Source of the DNA: Pseudopedobacter alpinus
Lineage (GTDB): Bacteria; Bacteroidota; Bacteroidia; Sphingobacteriales; Sphingobacteriaceae
Direction of reading: 5' to 3'
DNA length: 64,000 nt
Assembly (NCBI RefSeq): GCF_042684645.1
Contig: NZ_JBHULV010000046.1
Coordinates: forward strand, 62,001 to 126,000
Both the position numbers and the translations under genes were made by a program. The notes under the pieces are model-generated. The model saw only the letters and a program-made list of their open reading frames with translations, was not told where the DNA came from and did not search any database. Shown in pieces: positions 16,828 through 24,659 of the stretch. The stretch's first letter is position 1; every line of letters begins with the position of its first letter.

Positions 16828-18228
16828 TTATTCAGCTCTTTTTAATCCAAATTTGTCTATTTTACTGTATAAATGACTTCTTTGTATTTCAATATCCTCG
16901 GCAGTTTTTGATACATTCCAATTGTTTTTCTCTAATTTAAACTTGATGAATTCCATTTCTGCATGGTCTTTAAAATCCTGAAAGTTAGGGAAAGCTTCAA
17001 AATCAAAACCTTTTTCTGGCACTGCTGTATTTTCAAAAATATTTTCTGGATGGTAAATACTTCCGCTTGGGTTTGCAAAAGCTTTTACATTGTCTTCCGT
17101 AATACTAGTATCGCTTAAAATAATTAACCTTTCAATCACATTTCTAAGCTCACGTATATTTCCAGTCCATGGTAAAGCCTTTAAAGTTTCATGTGCAGCA
17201 GCTGTAATTTTTTTCACAGGGATGTTGTAATCGGTGCAAATTTCATGACAAAAGCTTTCAGATAATAATGGTATATCAGATTTTCTTTCTATTAACGGGG
17301 AAACATGGATGTTTATCACGTTTAAACGATGGTATAAATCCATCCTGAAATTACCAGCCTCAATTTCTTTTAATAAATCTTTATTTGTTGCGGCCAATAC
17401 CCTAACATTCACATCAATTTCTTTTTCACCACCAACTCGGGTTATTTTATTTTCTTGTAAAGCCCTCAACACTTTTGCTTGGGCAGATGGACTCATATCA
17501 CCAATTTCATCTAAGAATATGGTTCCTCCATTTGCTTGTTCAAATTTACCAATACGTTGTTTTATGGCAGATGTAAATGAACCTTTTTCATGTCCAAATA
17601 ATTCTGATTCTATCAATTCTGAAGGAATAGCAGCACAGTTAACTTCAATTAAAGGAGATTTAGCTCTGTTTGATTTTTCGTGTAACCACCTTGCAACCAA
17701 TTCTTTACCGCTACCGTTTGCGCCAGTTATTAAAACTCTTGCATCAGTTGGAGCAACTTTTTCTATGGTATCTTTTACTTTAGCTATCGCAGGAGATTCT
17801 CCCAAGATTTCACGTGTTTTAGATTTGGAAACCTTTTGTTTTAGCTCTTTAGTTTCTGTAACTAAACTACCCCTATCTAAAGCATTTCTTACGGTAATTA
17901 AAAGTCTGTTTAAATCAGGCGGTTTAGAAATAAAATCAAAAGCACCTTTTTTAGAAGCTTCAACAGCGGTTTCTACAGTTCCATGGCCAGATATCATGAT
18001 GAAAGGAAGATCTGGATGAGAAGCCTGGGCTGTTGTAAGTACTTCCATACCATCCATTCTGTTCATTTTGATATCACATAATACCAAATCGTAACCAATG
18101 TTTTTCATCATCTCTAATCCATCACCACCATTGTCTATATCGTCAACTTTATAGTCTTCATATTCTAAAATTTCTCTTAACGTGTTTCTAATTGCTCTTT
18201 CGTCGTCAATGATTAATATTTTTGCCAT
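16828..18228 (-). CDS. NtrC-family sigma-54-dependent response regulator
   Basis: The 466-residue product has a receiver domain (KILIIDDE, phospho-acceptor Asp52 in LVLCDIKMN), an AAA+ sigma-54 activator domain (Walker A TGANGSGKE, FLDEIGDMSPSAQAK) and a Fis-type helix-turn-helix (WNVSKTAEDIEIQRSHLYSK). The sigma-54 contact loop reads GSFTSA instead of the usual GAFTGA. I chose the ATG at 18228 because the open frame extends on to 18366 only by running back through the rnpB terminator and the rnpB 3' end. No cognate histidine kinase is adjacent. Confidence 0.92.
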   Translation of the reverse strand: MAKILIIDDERAIRNTLREILEYEDYKVDDIDNGGDGLEMMKNIGYDLVLCDIKMNRMDGMEVLTTAQASHPDLPFIMISGHGTVETAVEASKKGAFDFISKPPDLNRLLITVRNALDRGSLVTETKELKQKVSKSKTREILGESPAIAKVKDTIEKVAPTDARVLITGANGSGKELVARWLHEKSNRAKSPLIEVNCAAIPSELIESELFGHEKGSFTSAIKQRIGKFEQANGGTIFLDEIGDMSPSAQAKVLRALQENKITRVGGEKEIDVNVRVLAATNKDLLKEIEAGNFRMDLYHRLNVINIHVSPLIERKSDIPLLSESFCHEICTDYNIPVKKITAAAHETLKALPWTGNIRELRNVIERLIILSDTSITEDNVKAFANPSGSIYHPENIFENTAVPEKGFDFEAFPNFQDFKDHAEMEFIKFKLEKNNWNVSKTAEDIEIQRSHLYSKIDKFGLKRAE

Positions 18229-18289
18229 AAAATAATTTTCTATAATATAAAAGTGTATATAATTTTGGACAATTAAAAATTCTTTAAAC

Positions 18290-18321
18290 AAAAAAAAAGC
18301 CCTGCAATTGCTGCAGGACTT
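18290..18321 (-). terminator. Rho-independent terminator of rnpB
   Basis: On the minus strand AGTCCTGCA pairs with TGCAGGGCT (one G-T pair) and is followed by nine T residues. It separates rnpB from the NtrC-type gene on the same strand. Confidence 0.88.
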
Positions 18322-18336
18322 CAAAATGCTTGTAAT

Positions 18337-18726
18337 AATGCAAATTTGTAAGCCGGGTTCTGTCATCCCATAACAATTCGGAATGTCTCTATCATTTATC
18401 TTGCCATAATATTGCTATTACAGTCTAACGATCTACCCTTCTCAATAGTGATTTAACACAGCAGAACGAGTCGCCCTGACGTTTGAGATTTATTTGATCT
18501 TTCAACTCCTGAGGTTTACCACGATGCATGTCGCCATACAAAGTTGTGAGCTCTTACCTCACATTTTCACCCTTACTTCGCCTAAACGTAGCGGTATATT
18601 TTCTGTAGCACTTTCTGTCGTTCTATTACAAAACGCCTTCCCGTTAGGAAGCAGGATACCCTATGTTGCCCGGACTTTCCTCCATCCTAATAATTAAATC
18701 AGAACAGCGATAGAGCCATTTGCCTT
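18337..18726 (-). ncRNA. rnpB: RNase P RNA, catalytic subunit, type A
   Basis: The minus strand carries the two universal RNase P signatures. GAGGAAAGTCCGGGC lies near the 5' end (about 18671-18685) and ACAGAACCCGGCTTA near the 3' end (about 18348-18362). Between them are the expected GC-rich stems, for example GCTTCCTAACGGGAAGGCG. The ends are set by helix P1: AAGGCAAAT (5', from ~18726) pairs with ATTTGCATT (3', to ~18337). The length of about 390 nt suits a bacterial type A RNA. It matures tRNA 5' ends together with the RnpA protein, which is not encoded here. Confidence 0.95.
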
Positions 18727-18727
18727 A

Positions 18728-18735
18728 CAAAGGTA
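18728..18735 (-). promoter_or_regulatory. rnpB promoter -7 box
   Basis: TACCTTTG on the minus strand matches the Bacteroidota -7 consensus TAnnTTTG exactly and ends just before the inferred RNase P RNA 5' end. The upstream half of this promoter must lie in the 3' end of the cytochrome c gene. Confidence 0.65.
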
Positions 18736-18744
18736 TAAATATTA

Positions 18745-19170
18745 TCAGTTACACGCTTTTAAAAATTTATCAACTTCTGTTACATCATAAATACCTTGTT
18801 TATTGCCAAAAGAATTAGTGATATAGGTTAGGGTTTTAGCCAAATCAATAGGTGCTAAATGTTTTTCAGCAGGCATAACACCTTGGTAATCTATGCCATT
18901 AATAACAATACTATCTTTCATTCCATAAACAATAAAACAAACCAACTTTTCTCTATTTTTAATCAAATAGGTAGTGTCTGTTAATGGTGGTATTAGCGCC
19001 GCTAAGCCTTTGCCATCATCCATGTGGCAGTTTGCACAATGTGTTTTGTAAAGTTGAGAGCCATCTGCATAATAACGCTGATATTTAATACTATCCTCAT
19101 TAACACAAGCAGTTAAAAATATGGCTAAAACAAAACAACTGAAAGTGAGTATTAAAAAAGCTTTTCTCAT
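18745..19170 (-). CDS. Mono-haem cytochrome c lipoprotein
   Basis: A 141-residue protein with a lipoprotein signal (Cys22 in FLTACVN) and one class I haem site: Cys45, Cys48 and His49 in THCANCHMDDG. The sixth ligand is probably a methionine in QGVMPAEKHL. It is periplasmic and membrane-anchored. It is the last gene of a seven-gene minus-strand operon and overlaps the SCO gene by 4 bases (ATGA type). It could supply or take electrons for the di-haem enzyme encoded upstream. The rnpB promoter lies at its 3' end. Confidence 0.88.
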   Translation of the reverse strand: MRKAFLILTFSCFVLAIFLTACVNEDSIKYQRYYADGSQLYKTHCANCHMDDGKGLAALIPPLTDTTYLIKNREKLVCFIVYGMKDSIVINGIDYQGVMPAEKHLAPIDLAKTLTYITNSFGNKQGIYDVTEVDKFLKACN

Positions 19171-19811
19171 TTATTGGTTTTATACTCGGCTAAAAGAATA
19201 TCAATATCATTAGTTAATGTTTCTACCTGAGTTTTATCTGTACCATCATAAGCACCTCTAATCCTTTTTTCTTTATCAACTAAAATAAAGTAACCAGAAT
19301 GTTCTACACCTCCAGGAGCGTCAGCATTTTCTTTAGTGTAAGACATGTATCCGTTTCTTGCTAAGTTATAAACTGTATCCCTATCACCCAATAAAAAACT
19401 CCATTGCGAGCCTTCAACGCCTAATTTTGTAGCGTATTTTTTCAAAACTGGTATAGTATCATGTTTAGGGTCAATGCTGTAAGATAAAAACCTAACCTCA
19501 TTATTTCCTTTATACTTATTATAAATTGAAAGCATATTTTTACTCATAATTGGGCAAATAGAAGGGCAGGAGGTAAAAAAGAAATCAGCTATGTAAATAC
19601 TGTTAGTTAAAGAATCGCTATTAATAACAATGCTATCTTGGTTTAAAAAACTAAAATCCGGAATTGTTTTATAAACTGTATCAACCACTGTTTTTCCATC
19701 AACTATTTTTTCTACGGCCTCTCTTTCACCTAAAATTGGTAGTTTTTTTTCTGATTGCGAACAAGCAGAGATGATTGATATAGAAAATATAACTAAGAAT
19801 AATCTTTTCAT
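19167..19811 (-). CDS. SCO1/SenC copper chaperone-like lipoprotein
   Basis: A 214-residue thioredoxin-fold lipoprotein (Cys17 in IISACSQ). The copper/redox residues are Cys82 and Cys86 in FTSCPSICPIM and His171 in GVEHSGYF, the CxxxC plus distal His of SCO proteins. In other bacteria these proteins help assemble the Cu-A centre of cytochrome oxidase or act in copper handling. The gene abuts the lipoprotein gene at 19812 and overlaps the cytochrome c gene, so it is in the same transcript. Confidence 0.92.
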   Translation of the reverse strand: MKRLFLVIFSISIISACSQSEKKLPILGEREAVEKIVDGKTVVDTVYKTIPDFSFLNQDSIVINSDSLTNSIYIADFFFTSCPSICPIMSKNMLSIYNKYKGNNEVRFLSYSIDPKHDTIPVLKKYATKLGVEGSQWSFLLGDRDTVYNLARNGYMSYTKENADAPGGVEHSGYFILVDKEKRIRGAYDGTDKTQVETLTNDIDILLAEYKTNK

Positions 19812-20258
19812 TTATTTGTATTTATTAATTAAAGAATCTGATTTTATTAAAACGTTTTTAAAGGTTTTTTCAACAACAAGAATCTTAATTTCCTGCTCTT
19901 TTAAGTATTCCATTACTTCTTCGTGTTTTTTGCCAGTATAATCTGGATTAAAGCCATGCATCCAATCCATCATGTCTTCGTCTGCTTTTTCTAATTCTTT
20001 AGTTGCAGCCATTAAATTGTTTTTAACAAGCGTTGTATCTGTATCTGGGTTAGTGTTTTTTAGACTATCTAACTTTAATAAAACAACCTTTATTTTGTTT
20101 TTGTTTTCCATTAATAAGCCCATTTGGCTCATTAATTCATCATGGGTATGCATTACTTTGTGTTGCATTTCTTTTTGCTCTTCTTTTTCATTATTACAAG
20201 AAGTACTAAATAGTAACGTTACTGCTAATAATGCAGTATATAATTTATTTAATTGCAT
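19812..20258 (-). CDS. His/Met-rich helical lipoprotein of unknown function
   Basis: A 148-residue lipoprotein (Cys21 in LLFSTSCNNE). The mature part is mostly long amphipathic helix, with MQHKVMHTHDELMSQMGLLM at its start and DEDMMDWMHGF later. The clustered Met and His residues could bind copper. It overlaps the outer-membrane protein gene by 14 bases and directly abuts SCO. I know similar Bacteroidota lipoproteins next to SCO genes, but none with a proven role; a periplasmic copper-binding accessory protein is inferred. Confidence 0.6.
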   Translation of the reverse strand: MQLNKLYTALLAVTLLFSTSCNNEKEEQKEMQHKVMHTHDELMSQMGLLMENKNKIKVVLLKLDSLKNTNPDTDTTLVKNNLMAATKELEKADEDMMDWMHGFNPDYTGKKHEEVMEYLKEQEIKILVVEKTFKNVLIKSDSLINKYK

Positions 20259-21216
20259 AGTAAAGTTGATTAATATTGTAAGTAATTCCTAAAACTAAAC
20301 GCCCGCTGCTACGCGGATGATCTGTTACTGCAGACCATGTATTGGTTTGCAAGCTTGTATTAAATGCTATGTTTTTTACAAATATATCTAATCCAACACC
20401 AGTAAGTAAATTATTTGTTTCATGCTCTCCAGTTAAATTTCCTTTATACATTTCTCCTTTAGAATATTCATAAGCAGCTTGTAAAGAAGGTATAATTTTA
20501 ACATTTTTATTAATTTCAATTTTTTTGAAAACACTTAAAAAATTAGTGGTGCTATTTGCTATAGACTCTTGTTCCTTATTTTCTCCGTTAATTTTGTAAG
20601 ACGAATTGATGCTAAACCCCCAAGTTTTATAACCTAATATGTAATTGGCATAAATAAAAGCATCTGTGCTGCCAGTGCCAGGCTGAAAAGGCGTAGAATA
20701 AGTAATACCTGCGTCACTTTTTATGGTATGGTTTGCCGTTGGCATTTTAATTCCTAAACCAGTAATTAAACGTTGATTTATTTTTCGGTCTAATTTTCTG
20801 ATTAAATGATAGCCAGAATAAACATTAATATCCCCCAAACCAGAAATTGTGCTAGTTTGATTGTTGTAACGTTCAGAATTGTTTAAATAAGGGATAATGG
20901 CATTAATTTCCCATCTTTTTTGTATAAAATATTTACCTCTTGCTTCCGTGGTTCTATAAATCTCATAATCGCTGTTTAAGCCATTGTGTTGTCCTTGCGA
21001 AAAAGTTGTTTGATTTTTTGTTGGTAAAAAAGAACTATTTGACGGAAAAAATTGTTGTTTTTGCCCGGTGTACCCATTGTAAGAACGGTAACGGTAATAA
21101 ACTCCAAAATTGCTTTGGTTGTCATAAGGTGTAATTCCCATAAAACAACCGCAAATATCGCAAGCAAAAGTACTTGAAGTTATGATTGTTAATAATATAA
21201 CGAGTTTAATTTTCAC
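20245..21216 (-). CDS. Outer-membrane beta-barrel protein with CDICGC motif
   Basis: A 323-residue exported protein (signal KLVILLTIITSSTFA) whose mature end begins CDICGCFMGITPYDN. The rest reads as alternating amphipathic strands with aromatic girdles (YYRYRSYNGYTG, WEINAIIPYLNNS, GFSINSSYKING), typical of a small outer-membrane channel of the phenol-degradation MetA-like group. The N-terminal CxxCxC is well placed to bind a soft metal in the periplasm. It overlaps genes on both sides (11 and 14 bases). A metal-related channel or sensor is inferred from context. Confidence 0.7.
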   Translation of the reverse strand: MKIKLVILLTIITSSTFACDICGCFMGITPYDNQSNFGVYYRYRSYNGYTGQKQQFFPSNSSFLPTKNQTTFSQGQHNGLNSDYEIYRTTEARGKYFIQKRWEINAIIPYLNNSERYNNQTSTISGLGDINVYSGYHLIRKLDRKINQRLITGLGIKMPTANHTIKSDAGITYSTPFQPGTGSTDAFIYANYILGYKTWGFSINSSYKINGENKEQESIANSTTNFLSVFKKIEINKNVKIIPSLQAAYEYSKGEMYKGNLTGEHETNNLLTGVGLDIFVKNIAFNTSLQTNTWSAVTDHPRSSGRLVLGITYNINQLYYAIK

Positions 21217-22219
21217 TGAATATTGGGTTTTTAATAAACGTATAATCTGTTAATGTTTTTAGAAAAACGATGATATTATTTTTATCATCATTACTTAGGC
21301 CTAAGCTTTTAGAAAAAACAGGGTCTAAATTTTTATTGTTTTTAATATTGTTTTGATAATGATCTAATACCTGCTCTAAAGTTTTAAACCTTCCGTCATG
21401 CATGTAAGGACTGCTTAATTCAATGTTTCTTAAAGTTGGGACTTTAAATTTATCATCATCGGTAGCTAAATCTGTTATGGTTGATCTTCCTTTATCAAAA
21501 TAAACTAAGTCCAAGCCGTTGTTTCTAAAGCTATTGTCGCTAAATAATGGTTCTGTGTGGCAGCTAGCACATTTTTGCAAAAACAAAGCATAACCAGCTT
21601 GTTCTTGTGGGGTAAAACTTTCTTTTTTAGCATTAACTTTGTCATATTTGCTGTCCGCAGAAATCATTAAACCTGTAAATTGTGCTAAAGCTTTCAACAT
21701 TTTTTGCGACGTAATTTCATCACTATCAAATGCTTTTCTAAAAGCCGTTAGATAATCGGGCTTCGATTTTAAATAATTAAGTATTGTAATTACATCATTA
21801 GCCATTTCACATTCATCTACCATTGCATTTAATGGCACTAATTCTAGGTTTTTTATGCCGCCATCATGTAAAAAATTATCTCTCCACACTAAATTGAACA
21901 TTACCGGGGCGTTTCTTTTACCGAAGCAATTATCAACTCCGTGGCTGGTAGTATGGTCTAAATTTGCAAATCCAGCAAATTGTTGGTGGCAAGTGCCGCA
22001 AGAAACTGTACCGTCTTTAGAAATACCTGGGTCGTAAAATAACTTTTTACCTAAATCGAACCCTTTTTGAGTAGGTTGATTATCCTTAAAATCATACTCT
22101 AAAGCTGGAAAACCGTTTGGAATTACCACGTTAATAATTTTATTGATGTCGTTGTCTTTAGCACAAGAAACCATAAAAATGATGATACCTATAATCGAAA
22201 AAATGCTTGCCTTTTTCAT
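21206..22219 (-). CDS. Di-haem cytochrome c peroxidase / MauG-MbnH-like protein
   Basis: A 337-residue lipoprotein (Cys19 in FMVSCAKD) with two haem c sites: Cys74-Cys77-His78 (SCGTCHQQ) and Cys217-Cys220-His221 (CASCHTEP). The family's SSPYMHDGRFKTL block is near the end. Bacterial di-haem peroxidases reduce H2O2, while their MauG/MbnH relatives oxidise tryptophan in a partner protein. The gene directly upstream encodes an MbnP-like protein, the known partner of MbnH, so the tryptophan-modifying role is the better guess here. This is inferred from the gene pair. Confidence 0.85.
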   Translation of the reverse strand: MKKASIFSIIGIIIFMVSCAKDNDINKIINVVIPNGFPALEYDFKDNQPTQKGFDLGKKLFYDPGISKDGTVSCGTCHQQFAGFANLDHTTSHGVDNCFGKRNAPVMFNLVWRDNFLHDGGIKNLELVPLNAMVDECEMANDVITILNYLKSKPDYLTAFRKAFDSDEITSQKMLKALAQFTGLMISADSKYDKVNAKKESFTPQEQAGYALFLQKCASCHTEPLFSDNSFRNNGLDLVYFDKGRSTITDLATDDDKFKVPTLRNIELSSPYMHDGRFKTLEQVLDHYQNNIKNNKNLDPVFSKSLGLSNDDKNNIIVFLKTLTDYTFIKNPIFSEN

Positions 22220-22304
22220 GATATATCTTTTAAAATTTGAATAAAATAGCTGATATTTTTTTCAGCTATTTTATATAAATGGTTTACTTTAAATACAAAA
22301 ATGT

Positions 22305-23054
22305 TTAATTGTGCACATGGTCTAAACTAAACATACTTTGAGCGTAGTTATTTGCAATTTTTAGTGCATTTGCACCGCCATGTATCGTATTGTATTGTGC
22401 AAAAGATATTTCTTCGGTTCCGGTAAACATTGCTGCAACATTGACCTTAAAATGCAATTCTGGTGCTGATGTAGTACGCACTCTTAACGTATTTTGAATA
22501 TTAAAAGAAACTTTACGGATTGCATTTGTTGTTGCAGTAGCGCCACCAATATGAAATGCCAAAGCCTTAGTAGATTTAGTAGAAGCATCAGCAGTACCTT
22601 CCATCTTTAAAAAAATATAGCCAGAATTCCATGTCCAAAACATTCCTTTCTCAGGAGCTAAAACCCCCGTTTGTGCACCAGCGAAATTACGGGCAGAATC
22701 TACACCAATGGTGAAAGAGATTTTATGATAATCACCGGCAGGTATATTTGTTAATTGTTGAGCAAAGGTTTCGCTTTGAGATTGGTCTATTAAAAAATAA
22801 TTTTCTGGGGCTTTATAAATAGTGCCGTTAGTATGAGTTAATTCAATATTTGATACGTAATATTTAAAAGTGCTCACTGTAAAGCTTTCGTTTTGTGCAT
22901 TGGTGTAAGATTGATTTCCTAATACCAGAGGAGCGTTATTAACTACGTTTTCAAAATCGAAATCTAAAGTTCCGGTTCCAACAATTGCAGTATCTTCTTT
23001 TTTACAAGACACCATAGCAATGGCTAAAAAAGCCATTATAAATAGTTTTTTCAT
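22305..23054 (-). CDS. MbnP-like copper-associated lipoprotein
   Basis: A 249-residue lipoprotein (Cys17 in MVSCKKED) matching the MbnP family. It shows TLDFDFENVV, FKYYVSNIELTH, ISFTIGVDSARN and GMFWTWNSGYIFLKMEG. In characterised MbnP/CorA proteins a tryptophan is oxidised to kynurenine by the di-haem MbnH partner and takes part in copper binding. Trp140 and Trp142 in the FWTW block are the obvious candidates here. The gene is 85 bases upstream of the di-haem gene on the same strand. Confidence 0.82.
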   Translation of the reverse strand: MKKLFIMAFLAIAMVSCKKEDTAIVGTGTLDFDFENVVNNAPLVLGNQSYTNAQNESFTVSTFKYYVSNIELTHTNGTIYKAPENYFLIDQSQSETFAQQLTNIPAGDYHKISFTIGVDSARNFAGAQTGVLAPEKGMFWTWNSGYIFLKMEGTADASTKSTKALAFHIGGATATTNAIRKVSFNIQNTLRVRTTSAPELHFKVNVAAMFTGTEEISFAQYNTIHGGANALKIANNYAQSMFSLDHVHN

Positions 23055-23096
23055 TTATATTTTGTTTTTTTTTACAATAAATTGATAGCTAATTAA

Positions 23097-23489
23097 TTAG
23101 CCAATAGAATAAATATTGCTTAAAAAACGCGGAGGCTGAAAAAATGAAGAGTAATTTAAAAGGGAATAATTGTTAAGGTATTCTTTTTGTAGAATAGTTG
23201 TTTGTGTATCTTTAAATAAGAAATTAAAGGTCGAAATCAGCATAACCTGCTGTGTAATGTCTTTTTGAGTATTTCGTTCAGCAGATTGTTCTTTTTTTTC
23301 TGCCTCGGCAATTTTTTTTGATAAAAAACATTTACCGTTACAATTTAGCTCAGGTACGTTTTTATTGATACAAAGCACCTTAGCTATATAATCTTTATTT
23401 ATTTCGTAGCCAGCAAAATAAAACAACCTAGTAAAGGTTGAAATGCCCATTAAAATAACCAAGAATATGCAAATAAAGCGTTTTAACAT
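23097..23489 (-). CDS. Small membrane-anchored protein with CNGKC motif
   Basis: From ATG 23489 the product is 130 residues. It has one N-terminal membrane segment (MLKRFICIFLVILMGISTFTRLFYFAGY), a cysteine cluster ELNCNGKCFLSKKIAEAEKK and a short, possibly C-terminal amphipathic part. An in-frame ATG at 23528 would add 13 residues but spoils the signal. Proteins of this kind head copper or TonB-related operons in Bacteroidota; the family has no known function. It is the first gene of the minus-strand operon ending at 18745. Confidence 0.65.
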   Translation of the reverse strand: MLKRFICIFLVILMGISTFTRLFYFAGYEINKDYIAKVLCINKNVPELNCNGKCFLSKKIAEAEKKEQSAERNTQKDITQQVMLISTFNFLFKDTQTTILQKEYLNNYSLLNYSSFFQPPRFLSNIYSIG

Positions 23490-23623
23490 ATCACCCGCAA
23501 AAGTATTGGTTTGTTTTATAATTAACAAGTGACTAATTTTTTTTTACATTTACCGGTAAAGATTATGTGGCAATACTCGTTATTGTTTGTGCATATCATT
23601 ATCTTTGTTTCTCAAATATTTTT

Positions 23624-24604
23624 ATGATAGAATTACCAATTGGATCGAGAAAAGAAGTACTAAGCTATTTAGAACCGTTTATGGTGAATGAAATGGCAGA
23701 TTATTTAAAGCCAGTTGAAGAAATGTGGCAACCAGCCGATTTTTTACCTGACTCTAGCAAAGATACTTTTTTTGATGAAGTAAAAGATTTACAAGGAAAC
23801 GCTAAAGAGCTGTCTTATGATTTGATGGCCGTTTTAGTAGGAGATACTATTACCGAAGAAGCTTTACCAACCTATGAATCATGGTTAACTATGGTTGATG
23901 ATATATCAAGAAACGAACAAGGTGGATGGATGAAGTGGGTAAGAGCTTGGACAGCCGAAGAAAACAGACATGGTGATTTATTAAATAAATACCTTTATTT
24001 AAGCGGAAGAGTGAATATGAGAGCGATGGAAGCATCTACTCAATACTTAATTCAAGATGGTTTTGATATTGGTACAGGTCATGATCCTTATCGTAACTTT
24101 ATTTATACTTCTTTTCAAGAAATTGCTACAAACGTTTCGCACAGAAGAGTTGCCATGTTAGCTAAAAATGCGGGCGATAAACAACTTTCTAAAATGTGCG
24201 GTGTGATTGCTGCAGACGAGGCTCGTCATGCTAAAGCATATAAAGCTTTTATAAGCAAAGCTTTTGAAGTTGATGCTAGTGAAGTAATGATAGCTTTTGA
24301 AGATATGATGCGCAAAAAAATTGTAATGCCAGCGCATTTTTTAAGAGAGTTTGGTACTAATATTGGGCACACTTTTGGGCATTTTACTGATGCAGCACAA
24401 CGTTTAGGTGTTTACACTGCGGTAGATTATGTTGACATTTTGAAAAACTTAATTGAGGATTGGAATGTGGAAAGCATGAAAGATTTGAACGAAGCTGGAG
24501 AAAAAGCAAGAGATTATGTAGTTGCTTTACCAAACAGACTTTTAAGAATTGCTGATAGAATTAAAACTCCAAATATGGAATATAAATTTAGCTGGATTTT
24601 ATAA
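23624..24604 (+). CDS. Acyl-ACP desaturase (ferritin-like di-iron)
   Basis: From ATG 23624 the product is 326 residues. It is a soluble stearoyl-ACP-desaturase-type enzyme that places a cis double bond in acyl-ACP using O2 and ferredoxin. The di-iron ligands are in the two EExxH-like motifs: WTAEENRHGD and AADEARHAKAY. An upstream in-frame start at 23567 would add an unrelated hydrophobic stretch and is rejected. It is divergent from the copper operon, with about 130 bases between the chosen starts. Confidence 0.92.
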   Translation: MIELPIGSRKEVLSYLEPFMVNEMADYLKPVEEMWQPADFLPDSSKDTFFDEVKDLQGNAKELSYDLMAVLVGDTITEEALPTYESWLTMVDDISRNEQGGWMKWVRAWTAEENRHGDLLNKYLYLSGRVNMRAMEASTQYLIQDGFDIGTGHDPYRNFIYTSFQEIATNVSHRRVAMLAKNAGDKQLSKMCGVIAADEARHAKAYKAFISKAFEVDASEVMIAFEDMMRKKIVMPAHFLREFGTNIGHTFGHFTDAAQRLGVYTAVDYVDILKNLIEDWNVESMKDLNEAGEKARDYVVALPNRLLRIADRIKTPNMEYKFSWIL

Positions 24605-24621
24605 TTAAAATCCAACTATGC

Positions 24622-24659
24622 AAAAAAGGCTCGATTTGAATAAAATCGAGCCTTTTTTT
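24622..24659. terminator. Bidirectional terminator between desaturase and helicase genes
   Basis: AAAAAGGCTCGATTT and AAATCGAGCCTTTTT form a 15-bp perfect stem with a short loop. The T tract runs into the last codon of the convergent helicase gene. Confidence 0.88.

Noticed and set aside
17309..18019. A 236-codon plus-strand open frame
   Set aside because: It lies wholly inside the NtrC-type gene on the other strand and its translation has no family features.
18229..18366. N-terminal extension of the NtrC-type regulator
   Set aside because: It would translate back through the rnpB terminator and the rnpB 3' end; the receiver domain starts properly at ATG 18228.
18494..18697. A 67-codon plus-strand open frame
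   Set aside because: It is the complement of RNase P RNA.
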